A stretch of 64,000 nt of DNA from Streptomyces zaomyceticus (GTDB lineage: Bacteria > Actinomycetota > Actinomycetes > Streptomycetales > Streptomycetaceae): the NCBI RefSeq assembly GCF_014656215.1, contig NZ_BNBZ01000002.1, positions 1 through 64,000 of the forward strand, given 5' to 3'. Made by a program: the position numbers and the translations under genes. The notes below the pieces were generated by a model, which worked only from the letters and a program-made list of their open reading frames with translations, ran no database searches and was not told where the DNA came from. Below, piece after piece: positions 40,973 through 48,507 of this stretch. Numbering within the stretch: position 1 is the first letter of the stretch; each line of letters begins with the position of its first letter.

Positions 40973-43900
40973 CTACTTCAGGTACGGGCCCGCCGCGCCG
41001 ATCCTGCCGGGGCCGTTCAGGACGTACACCCGCAGGTTGCCCTTGCCGGGGGCGCCGACCGTGAGCGTGCCGTTGGTGACGGCCCTCACGTCACCGGTGA
41101 CGGCGTCGGTGTACGTGCCGTTGGGGATGCCCGTGTAGGTCGCGCCGCCCGAGACCGTGACGAGCGCGAAGCTGTCCGTCCCGCCGCTGGTGTAGCGGCG
41201 CTTGAACGCCATGTCGCCGGAGATGCCCTCCGTGGAGTACTGCCCCATCTGGAGCGCGGGGATCGCCCGGCGGATCTGGTTGAGCCGCTGGACGTGCTTC
41301 ACCAGGGGCTGGGCGAGCGTGGTGGCGACCGCTCCCGAGGCCGCGGAGACCTGGGAGAAGTCGGAGGCCGTGACGGAGCCGGCGACATGGTCGCCGAAGT
41401 ACGCGCGGCCGGTCGTGGCCAGCGGGCAGGAGGGACCGCAGTCGATCTTCTGCCCCTTCCGGAACTCGATCTCGGAGCCGTAGTACAGCGTCGGGATGCC
41501 GCGGAAGGTCCACATCAGGGACATGTTCTCCGCCCAGGCGTCGGTGCCGCCCGCGTACCGCTCGCTCGACTTGTTGGGGCCGTAGTCGTGGCTGTCGACG
41601 TAGACGACGTTGTACGTGGCGTCGTTGTAACTGTCGTCCGAGTCCTTGCCGTTGTGGAAGGCGTTCGACGCGTCACCGAAGTTCATGTGCATGCGCATGT
41701 CGATGACGTTCATGCCCGAGAAGCGGCTGTGGTCGGGGGTGTGGTAGCTGTTCCCGGACAGGAAGGCGTTGGTGGAGGTGGGCTGACTGCCGGTGCCCTG
41801 CTGCTGCTCGTAGTCGTACATCTCCAGAGCGGCCCTGGCGTCGTCGGCGTCGTACTCCTTGCGCTCCTTCCACGTGAAGAACTGCGCCGAGTGGTTCACC
41901 GAGCCGCGGTTCCACTTGTCGTTCACGAAGGCGGCGACCTCGCCGAAGACGAAGAAGTTCTTCGCGGCCTCGACGCCGTGGCTCTGCGTCACCCGTTCCT
42001 GGATGGCGGGCAGGAAGCGGCGGTTCCAGGTGGTGCGCGGGATGTGCACGGCGGTGTCGACGCGGAAGCCGTCGACGCCCATGTCGATGTACTTGTTGTA
42101 GGCGCCGATCAGATAGTTCTGGACGGTCGGGTTCTCGGTGTTGAAGTCGGCGAGGTCCTCGTGCAGCCAGCACGAACGGGAGTCCTCGCCCTCCCAGTTG
42201 CCGATCCAGCACTGGTGGAAGAGCGCCTTCGGGAACATCCCGGACGTCGGGCTCGGCCACTGGCAGTTGTAGACGGTGTAGCCCTCGGCGCTCTTGCCGC
42301 CGGTGGGCTTGCCCCAGTTGAGACAGGTGTTGCCGGTCGGCTCGGCCGTCGTCCACAGGTCGCCGTTGTAGTACGACTTGCCGGTCTTCGCGTCGATCGT
42401 CAGGCCGTCGTACTCGAAACCGGGCTGCTTCTCGTCGTAGTACCAGCTCCACTGGCTGTCCCGCACCCCGTACACGGTGGGGGTGAACAGGCCCTTGGCG
42501 CCCCAGCGCGAGGAGTGGTTGTAGACGACGTCCTGGTAGATCTTCATGCCCTTGGCGTGGGCGGCGTCGATCAGGTCCTGGTAGGAGGCGCCGGCCGACT
42601 CCAGGCGGGGGTCGACCTTGTAGAAGTCGTAGCCGTGGTACCCGTGGTAGTCGTAGTCGGACCGGTTGAGGACCACCGGGGTCACCCATATCGCCGAGAA
42701 CCCGAGGCCCTTGACGTAGTCCAGCTTCTGGACGAGGCCCTTGAAGTCGCCCCGGAACATGGGGTCGTCGTTGGCCGCGTTGCCGGACTTGGTGTGCTGG
42801 CTGCCACCGCGGTTGTTCGACGCGTCACCGTCGTAGAAGCGGGCGGTGAGGACGAAGTAGATCGGGTCCTTGCGCGGGTCGGTGCCGAGCGGCTTCCCGG
42901 TGCCGGGGTTCGCCGGCCTGTCCCCGGTGGTGGCGGTCGCGGACGCCGAGGCGGGGGAGACGTTGCCCGCGGCGTCGACGGCCCTGACCGTGTAGGTGTA
43001 CGCGGTCCGCTCGGCGAGACCCGTGTCGGAGAACACGGTGGAACCGACATCGGTCACGACCGTCCCGGCGCTGCTGCCGACCCGGGTGACCTGGTACTTC
43101 GTCACGCCCTTGTTGTCGGTGGCGGGGTCCCAGGTGAGCAGCACGGAGACGCCGTCGGCGGCGGCGCTGACCTTCGTGGGGGCGGTCGGGGCCTCGGTGT
43201 CGGGCACCTCGGCGGCGCAGGGGTCGGCCGCGTTCGCCGTCACCGCGTTGTTCCGTACGGTGCTGACACCGGTGCCGACGGTGTAGTCGGCGCCGCCGTT
43301 GTTGTCCCAGGTGCCGTTGCCGTTGTTGAAGGCGGCCTTGAGGGAGCCGGCCGTTCCGAGGTCGATCTCCCGCTTCCACCAGCCGGCGCAGGCGGCCTGC
43401 ATGCCGACGCCGGGGACCGTGGTCCAGGCGCCACCCGCGGGCTGGTAGTGGATGTTGGCCGTCGACCAGCCGAGGGCCTCGGTCGAGTAGTAGACGGTGG
43501 CCTTGGCGCCCGGTGCAGGGGTCGGCTCGGGTCCGGTTCCGGCGCAGGGGTCGGAGTGGGCGATCACCCCGTCCTTGACGGTGACGGCGCCGGTCCCCAG
43601 GGCGTAGTTCTTGCCGCCGTTGTTGTCCCAGGTGCCGCTGCCGTTGTTGAACGTGGCCTGAAGTCCCGTGGCCGCGCCGAGGGTGACGGTCTTCTTCACC
43701 CAGTCCGTGCAGGCGGCCTCCATGGTGACGCCGGGTACGCCGGTCCAGGCGCCGCCGTCCGGCGCCCAATGGAGCTTGTACTGCGCCCAGTTCTTCGTCT
43801 TCGTCCAGTAGAAGACCGTCGTCGTGTTCTCGGCGGCGGCCGCGACCGGGGCGGTGCGCGGTGCGGCGGGCTCGCCGGACGGGGCCGTCACCAGGCCGAG

Positions 43901-43984
43901 GACGCCGGCGGCGACCGTCAGGGCGGCCAACGGGCGCAGGGGTAGCCGTCTCTGAGTGGGCGTCAGTCCGCGGGTGCGTGTCAT
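40973..43984 (-). CDS. Secreted GH13 alpha-amylase with two CBM25-like modules and FnIII
   Basis: About 1003 aa. A signal peptide (LAALTVAAGVLGLVTAP) is followed by two starch-binding CBM25-like repeats (about 55-145 and 160-250), each with a FNNGxGTWDNNGGxxY signature. A fibronectin III domain (APTKVSAAADGVSVLLTWDPATDNKGV) lies at about 265-350. The GH13 barrel follows: nucleophile Asp643 in GFRVDTAVH, acid/base Glu682 in VFGEVAAF, and Asp800 in VDSHDYG. The long B-domain region around residues 480-600 contains extra Cys. It should bind raw starch outside the cell and cleave alpha-1,4-glucan. ATG 43984 follows GGAG. A direct-repeat element lies upstream. Confidence 0.93.
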   Translation of the reverse strand: MTRTRGLTPTQRRLPLRPLAALTVAAGVLGLVTAPSGEPAAPRTAPVAAAAENTTTVFYWTKTKNWAQYKLHWAPDGGAWTGVPGVTMEAACTDWVKKTVTLGAATGLQATFNNGSGTWDNNGGKNYALGTGAVTVKDGVIAHSDPCAGTGPEPTPAPGAKATVYYSTEALGWSTANIHYQPAGGAWTTVPGVGMQAACAGWWKREIDLGTAGSLKAAFNNGNGTWDNNGGADYTVGTGVSTVRNNAVTANAADPCAAEVPDTEAPTAPTKVSAAADGVSVLLTWDPATDNKGVTKYQVTRVGSSAGTVVTDVGSTVFSDTGLAERTAYTYTVRAVDAAGNVSPASASATATTGDRPANPGTGKPLGTDPRKDPIYFVLTARFYDGDASNNRGGSQHTKSGNAANDDPMFRGDFKGLVQKLDYVKGLGFSAIWVTPVVLNRSDYDYHGYHGYDFYKVDPRLESAGASYQDLIDAAHAKGMKIYQDVVYNHSSRWGAKGLFTPTVYGVRDSQWSWYYDEKQPGFEYDGLTIDAKTGKSYYNGDLWTTAEPTGNTCLNWGKPTGGKSAEGYTVYNCQWPSPTSGMFPKALFHQCWIGNWEGEDSRSCWLHEDLADFNTENPTVQNYLIGAYNKYIDMGVDGFRVDTAVHIPRTTWNRRFLPAIQERVTQSHGVEAAKNFFVFGEVAAFVNDKWNRGSVNHSAQFFTWKERKEYDADDARAALEMYDYEQQQGTGSQPTSTNAFLSGNSYHTPDHSRFSGMNVIDMRMHMNFGDASNAFHNGKDSDDSYNDATYNVVYVDSHDYGPNKSSERYAGGTDAWAENMSLMWTFRGIPTLYYGSEIEFRKGQKIDCGPSCPLATTGRAYFGDHVAGSVTASDFSQVSAASGAVATTLAQPLVKHVQRLNQIRRAIPALQMGQYSTEGISGDMAFKRRYTSGGTDSFALVTVSGGATYTGIPNGTYTDAVTGDVRAVTNGTLTVGAPGKGNLRVYVLNGPGRIGAAGPYLK

Positions 43985-44051
43985 CCGTATCTCCAGGCAG
44001 ATCCAGGCGTCACCGGGCAGACCTCTGCCCCGGACGGGAATCGAAGCCTCT

Positions 44052-44087
44052 GGAAACGCTCTCGGAAACTTGCAGAAACATCTTGCG
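44052..44087 (-). promoter_or_regulatory. Direct-repeat element upstream of the amylase gene
   Basis: CTTGCA (44069-44074) and CTTGCG (44082-44087) lie 13 bases apart, next to GGAAAC at 44052-44057 and 44064-44069. Such CTTGCA direct repeats are, as I recall, linked with the MalR/Reg1-type maltose regulator at Streptomyces amylase promoters. Confidence 0.5.
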
Positions 44088-44208
44088 TGGCCGGAACGTA
44101 TCGCCGCGGGACTGCCGCGTAAAGAGGTTCGACAGAAGTGCGGACGTACGCATGTGTGGAAAAGTGAGCGTCCCTGTTGATCGCGCCGGCGGCGAAGGAA
44201 GACATCGG

Positions 44209-44583
44209 ATGAAGCTCCCCACCCCTCTGTACGTCCTCAACGAAGGCCTGGCGTTCATCCTGGAGTTGGCGGCGTTCGGCCTGCTCGGGTGGTGGGGCTG
44301 GGAGAGCGCGGAAGACTGGGCTCCGCGCCTCCTCCTGGCCGTCGCCGCACCTGCGTCGGCCATCGTCCTGTGGGGGCTCTTCGCCGCCCCGAAGGCCCGG
44401 GTGCGCCTACCCCTGGTGGGTGTTCTGGCCGTGAAGGCGCTGGTGTTCGGTGCCGCGGCGGTCGCGCTGTACGGGCTGGGGCGGCACGGCGGGGCGGTCG
44501 TCCTCGCCGTCGTGGCCGTGTTCAACACCGCCCTGGCGACGGTGGACCGGCGGGCTCGCGAGGCGGCCCGAAATCGTGGGTGA
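44209..44583 (+). CDS. DUF2568 (YrdB-like) membrane protein
   Basis: About 124 aa with four membrane segments, starting LNEGLAFILELAAFGLLGWWGW, a sequence typical of DUF2568/YrdB proteins, then ILWGLFAAPKAR-like and VKALVFGAAAVALYGLG. Function is unknown. ATG at 44209 follows GAAGGAAG. It ends eight bases from the stop of the convergent MarR gene, and no hairpin separates the two. Confidence 0.85.
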   Translation: MKLPTPLYVLNEGLAFILELAAFGLLGWWGWESAEDWAPRLLLAVAAPASAIVLWGLFAAPKARVRLPLVGVLAVKALVFGAAAVALYGLGRHGGAVVLAVVAVFNTALATVDRRAREAARNRG

Positions 44584-44590
44584 CGCCCCC

Positions 44591-45058
44591 TCAGGGGCGG
44601 GGCCAGGGGCGCCCCTCCAGGCGCTCGATGTCCCGGTTGAAGCGTTCGAGGAAGCTCGCGAAGCGGGCCACGTCCTCGGGTGACCAGTGCTCCATGACCC
44701 GGTCGAGGCCCTCGATGTTCGAGGTCCGGTCGGCATCGAGGCGCCGCTCGCCCTCCTCGGTGATGCGGAACTTCCGGGCGATCCCGCCATCGGGGTCGGA
44801 GATGCGTTCCACGACCCCGGCGCGCAGCATCGCCGCGGTCTGCCGGTTGAGGGTGGAGGCGTCGAGCCCGAAGGCCTCGCTGAGCTGCCCGATGGACATC
44901 GGCCCGTGCATCCGGATGCGGCTCAGCAGGACGTACGCGCTGCGGTCGAGGTGACCGCCGGCGGCCCGGGAGCGGGGGGCGTACAGATGGGCGTGCCGGC
45001 CGAGCAGCATGGTCTCGAATTCGACCAGGTGGAGGGGTTTGTCCTCGGGCTTGTCCAT
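44591..45058 (-). CDS. MarR-family regulator
   Basis: About 155 aa. The winged helix is LDRSAYVLLSRIRMHGPMSIGQLSEAFGLDASTLNRQTAAMLRAGVVERISDPDGGIARKFRITEEGERRL, which is complete for the family. It is divergent from an MFS drug-type exporter with 123 bases between the starts. Two TATGCA-N3-TGCATA dyads in that gap are the likely operators, making this a standard drug-responsive repressor-pump pair. ATG 45058 was chosen; a GAGGGA lies about 10 bases upstream. Confidence 0.9.
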   Translation of the reverse strand: MDKPEDKPLHLVEFETMLLGRHAHLYAPRSRAAGGHLDRSAYVLLSRIRMHGPMSIGQLSEAFGLDASTLNRQTAAMLRAGVVERISDPDGGIARKFRITEEGERRLDADRTSNIEGLDRVMEHWSPEDVARFASFLERFNRDIERLEGRPWPRP

Positions 45059-45086
45059 GGAGCCATTGTCCCTCGTTCCCGATGGA

Positions 45087-45137
45087 TATGCAGCATGCAT
45101 AGTTTGTGTATGAGGCCACTCGTGTGCATGATGCATA
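45087..45137. promoter_or_regulatory. Paired MarR operators
   Basis: TATGCA-GCA-TGCATA (45087-45101, perfect) and TGTGCA-TGA-TGCATA (45123-45137, one mismatch), starts 36 bases apart, in the divergent MarR/MFS promoter region. A TTGACC -35-like element starts at 45138. Confidence 0.82.
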
Positions 45138-45142
45138 TTGAC

Positions 45143-45163
45143 CCGTGGTGGACGACACCACGG
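45143..45163 (+). promoter_or_regulatory. Third inverted repeat before the MFS gene
   Basis: CCGTGGTG-GACGA-CACCACGG is a perfect 8-bp inverted repeat just downstream of the second MarR site, 18 bases before the exporter start. It may be a leader hairpin or a second regulator's site. Confidence 0.5.
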
Positions 45164-45181
45164 ACGATCTAGGGAGAACAC

Positions 45182-46648
45182 GTGGACGGCTCCAAGGCCG
45201 ACGCCCGACCCGGAGGCGTCGTCGGCGTCCTCGCGCTCGCGGGCATCGTGGCCGCACTCATGCAGACCCTGGTGGTGCCGCTCATCGGCGACCTCCCGAA
45301 GCTGCTCGACACCACCGCGTCCAACGCCTCCTGGGTGATCACCGCCACCCTGCTCGCGGGCGCCGTCGCCACCCCCGTCGCCGGCCGGCTCGGCGACACC
45401 CTCGGCAAGCGACGGGTCCTCCTCGTCTCCGTGATCCCGCTCGTCGCCGGCTCGGTGGTCTGCGCGCTCGCCTCCTCCGTCGTCCCGATGATCGTCGGAC
45501 GCGGCCTCCAGGGCCTCGGCATGGGCGTCGTGCCCCTCGGCATCAGCCTGCTGCGCGACATCCTCCCGCCCGAGAAGCTGGGCGGCTCCATCGCGCTGAT
45601 GAGCGCCTCCATGGGCGTCGGAGGCGCCCTCGGCCTGCCCTTCTCCGCCGCCGTCGCCGAGAACGCCAGCTGGCGCGTCCTCTTCTGGGTCGCCGCCGGA
45701 CTCAGCCTCGTGGTGGGCTTCCTGATCTGGCGGGTCGCCCCCGCGGGGCACCGCGCCGCCGCCCCCGGCCGCTTCGACCTGCCGGGAGCACTCGGCCTCG
45801 GCACCGGGCTCGTCGCCCTGCTGCTGGCCGTCTCCAAGGGCGCCACCTGGGGCTGGGGCAGCGCCACCACCCTCGGCCTCCTCGCCGTCGCGCTCGTCGT
45901 CCTGCTCGCCTGGGGCCGGTGGGAGCTGCGGACCCACGACCCGCTCGTCGACCTGCGGGTCACCGCCCGCCCGGTCGTCCTGATGACCAACCTGGCGTCG
46001 GTCCTGGTCGGATTCGCCATGTACGCGCAGTCCCTGGTGGTCCCCCAGCTGTTCCAGCTGCCCGAGGCCACCGGCTACGGACTCGGCCAGTCCATGATGG
46101 CCATGGGCCTCTGGATGGCCCCCGCGGGCCTGATGATGATGGTCCTGGCCCCCCTCGGCGCCAAGCTCTCGGCCGCCCGCGGTCCCAAGGTCACGCTCTC
46201 CGTCGGCGCCCTGGTCATCGCCCTCGGGTACGGCTCCTCGCTCGCCCTCATGGGCTCCACCTGGGGCCTGCTCGTCGTGACCCTCATCTGCAACACCGGT
46301 GTCGGACTCGCCTACGGCGCCATGCCGGCCCTCATCATGGGCGCGGTACCGCAGGAGGAGACCGCCTCGGCCAACAGCTTCAACACCCTGATGCGGTCCA
46401 TCGGCACCTCCGTCTCGGCCGCCGTGATCGGAGTCGTCCTCGCCCAGATGACCACGACCCTGGGCGGCCACGCGCTGCCGTCCGAGGGCGGCTTCCGCGT
46501 CGCCATGGTCATCGGCTGCGGGGTCGGCCTGGTCGCCGCCGTGGTCGCCGCCCTCATCCCCGGCCGGGCCGCCGCCGTGCCCACCGGCGACGCGGCGGGC
46601 ACGGCGCCCGGGGCCGCACCGCGCGAGGCGTCCGGCGCCGCCGCCTGA
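45182..46648 (+). CDS. MFS exporter, DHA2 (14-helix) drug-resistance type
   Basis: About 488 aa with about 14 membrane segments. Motif A-like GRLGDTLGKRRVLLVS, GRGLQGLGMGVVPLGISLLRDILPP and the motif C-like MGVGGALGLPFSAAVAENASWRVLFW are present, matching proton-driven multidrug exporters such as QacA/EmrB relatives. GTG 45182 follows AGGGAG. The divergent MarR gene and its dyads imply induction by the drug. The tail is a short Ala/Pro-rich stretch. The region after the stop holds a 30-bp tandem repeat. Confidence 0.92.
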   Translation: MDGSKADARPGGVVGVLALAGIVAALMQTLVVPLIGDLPKLLDTTASNASWVITATLLAGAVATPVAGRLGDTLGKRRVLLVSVIPLVAGSVVCALASSVVPMIVGRGLQGLGMGVVPLGISLLRDILPPEKLGGSIALMSASMGVGGALGLPFSAAVAENASWRVLFWVAAGLSLVVGFLIWRVAPAGHRAAAPGRFDLPGALGLGTGLVALLLAVSKGATWGWGSATTLGLLAVALVVLLAWGRWELRTHDPLVDLRVTARPVVLMTNLASVLVGFAMYAQSLVVPQLFQLPEATGYGLGQSMMAMGLWMAPAGLMMMVLAPLGAKLSAARGPKVTLSVGALVIALGYGSSLALMGSTWGLLVVTLICNTGVGLAYGAMPALIMGAVPQEETASANSFNTLMRSIGTSVSAAVIGVVLAQMTTTLGGHALPSEGGFRVAMVIGCGVGLVAAVVAALIPGRAAAVPTGDAAGTAPGAAPREASGAAA

Positions 46649-46770
46649 CAGACGTCGGCTCTGCGACCGCCGAGCGGAGCGAGCACGGGAGGAGACCCGG
46701 GCCCGAACCGCTCGGCCGTCGGGCCGGGGCGAGTCCCGGCGATCAGCCCGGGGGCCCTCGGCGACAAGGC

Positions 46771-46924
46771 GCCGGGGGCCGGGACCCGGGGTGCCCGGTC
46801 GCCGGAGGCCGGGACCTGCGGCGCCTGGTCGCCGGAGGCCGGGATCCGCGGTGCCCGGTCGCCTCCGCAGGCCGGGATCCGACGGTGCCCGGGCGCCGGA
46901 GGCCGGAACCCGCGGCGACCGGGC
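46771..46924 (+). repeat. Five-unit 30-bp tandem repeat
   Basis: Units at 46771-46800, 46801-46830, 46831-46860, 46861-46894 (four extra bases) and 46895-46924, with a consensus starting GCCGGAGGCCGGGA. The array ends four bases before the stop of the minus-strand VOC gene. Confidence 0.92.
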
Positions 46925-46928
46925 ACCC

Positions 46929-47747
46929 CTACACGCCCTCGGCGGCCTCCAGGGTGAAGAGCGCGCCCTCCGGGTCCCGGGCCACCACCGCCCGGCGCCC
47001 CCCGGTCTCCTCGGGGCCGCCCACCCCGCCCCAGTCCCCGCCCGGCACGATCGAACCGCCGTGCGCCACGACCGCCGCGGCGGCCACCTCCGGATCGGGC
47101 ACCCGAAAACGCACCAGCCAGCGCGGACGCAGCTGCGGCTGGGGCGAGGTGGCCTCGACCGGACCGCTGTTCAGCCGGGCGACCGCCTCCCCGTCCCGCC
47201 GCAGCACCACCTTGTCCTGCTCGTACGACACCTCGAAGCCGGCCGGACCGCCGTCCGCCCAGCGGAGAACCTCCCCGTAGAACACGGCCGCCTCGAAGGC
47301 GTCCCGGGTGTGCAGCTCCAGCCAGGCGGGCGCCGTGCGCATCCCGAGGTGCAGACGGTTCTCCGTCCGCCCCTCCCAGACACCGAACCCCGCACCCTCG
47401 CGATCGGTGGCGAGCGCCGCCCGGCCGTGCGGCGGGTAGCCGACCGGCCCCACCCCGACCGTGCCGCCGCGCTCCCGGATCCGCGCCACCGCCTGGTCCA
47501 CGTCGTCCACCGTGAAGAACGCCGTCCAGGCCGACCGCACCGACAGCTCGGCCGCCACCGCGGCGATCACGGCCACGGGCTGCTCGTCGAGCCGGCCCAC
47601 CGCGTACTCCCGGTCCCCGCCGTCGTCACGCCGGAACGTCCAGCCCAGCACGGCACCGTAGAAGCCCTCCGCCGCGTCGAGATCCCGCGTGGTCAGGCTC
47701 AGCCAGCACGGCGCTCCCGCCACCTCTCCGGTCGTCGGCCCCGACAC
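46929..47747 (-). CDS. Two-domain VOC protein
   Basis: About 272 aa with tandem VOC domains: APCWLSLTTRDLDAAEGFYGAVLGW to GAGFGVWEG, and APAWLELHTRDAFEAAVFYGEVLRW to PEGALFTLEAAEG. GTG at 47747 was chosen because AGGAGG lies at good spacing upstream; the frame before it is Arg-rich non-coding sequence. It is the fourth VOC protein of the window. The stop abuts a minisatellite. No operon partner is seen. Confidence 0.87.
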   Translation of the reverse strand: MSGPTTGEVAGAPCWLSLTTRDLDAAEGFYGAVLGWTFRRDDGGDREYAVGRLDEQPVAVIAAVAAELSVRSAWTAFFTVDDVDQAVARIRERGGTVGVGPVGYPPHGRAALATDREGAGFGVWEGRTENRLHLGMRTAPAWLELHTRDAFEAAVFYGEVLRWADGGPAGFEVSYEQDKVVLRRDGEAVARLNSGPVEATSPQPQLRPRWLVRFRVPDPEVAAAAVVAHGGSIVPGGDWGGVGGPEETGGRRAVVARDPEGALFTLEAAEGV

Positions 47748-47898
47748 CGGCACCACCTCCTGTTCCGTCCTGCTCGCTGCGTGCGTCGTGCGCCCTTTCC
47801 CCGGTCCGCCGCCCCGCATGCGCGCACTCACCCGAGTGCCGCCGAACACCACACGCCCGGGTGTGGAGGCCGCCGACCGCGGGGGATACCGTCCGGGC

Positions 47899-48507
47899 AT
47901 GAGCAGCCCGCAGCCCCCGCTCCGTGACACCCCCAGGAACGGAACCGCCCCGTCCGTCCCGCCGCTCCTGCTGCGGCCCTGGACGTACGAGGACGCCGAG
48001 CCGCTCGTACGCCATCACCGGGACCCGGAACTGCGCGCCTGGCTCGCCACCCACCTGGACACCCTCCGGCAGGCACGCGCGTGGGTGGACGCCCAGAACG
48101 CGGGCTGGGCCGCCGGGACCCGGGCGGCCTTCGCGATCGTCGAGGACACCGCGGCGGGCGGTACGGCCCCGCTCGGTCACATCGCCGTCACCGGCGGGGG
48201 AACGGCGGCCGTACGCGTCGGCTACTGGACCGCGCCGCGGGCACGCGGGCGCGGGATCGCCTCCCGGGCGCTGACCCGCGTCGCCCGCTGGATCACGGAC
48301 GAGGACGGCCCCTTCGCCGGACGCACCCCGGAACTCGTGCACGCCGTCGGCAACGAGGGATCGTGCCGGACCGCCCTCGCCTGCGGCTTCGTCCTCACCG
48401 GAACCCTTCCCGCCGCCCCGCCCGCCCGGCCGCGCCCCCAGCACCTCCACACAGCGCCCGTCCCCCGGACCCCGCCCCGGGCTCAGCGCGCCGCGCGGGC
48501 CGCGTAG
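47899..48507 (+). CDS. GNAT N-acetyltransferase
   Basis: About 202 aa. The GNAT core includes LLLRPWTYEDAEPLVRHHRDPEL, the acetyl-CoA loop VGYWTAPRARGRGIASRALTRVARW (R/Q-x2-G-x-G/A type) and HAVGNEGSCRTALACGFVLTG. The last 35 residues are Pro/Arg/Ala-rich. The stop lies 25 bases inside the 3' end of the convergent flavoprotein gene, so the two coding regions overlap tail to tail. Substrate is unknown. Confidence 0.83.
   Translation: MSSPQPPLRDTPRNGTAPSVPPLLLRPWTYEDAEPLVRHHRDPELRAWLATHLDTLRQARAWVDAQNAGWAAGTRAAFAIVEDTAAGGTAPLGHIAVTGGGTAAVRVGYWTAPRARGRGIASRALTRVARWITDEDGPFAGRTPELVHAVGNEGSCRTALACGFVLTGTLPAAPPARPRPQHLHTAPVPRTPPRAQRAARAA

Noticed and set aside
41294..43945. About 880-codon plus-strand frame antisense to the amylase gene
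   Set aside because: Val/Gly/Arg-rich translation without domains; the minus-strand amylase has complete catalytic residues.
46771..46924. Possible CRISPR array
   Set aside because: Repeats are directly adjacent without unique spacers and no cas genes are nearby; it is a tandem minisatellite.
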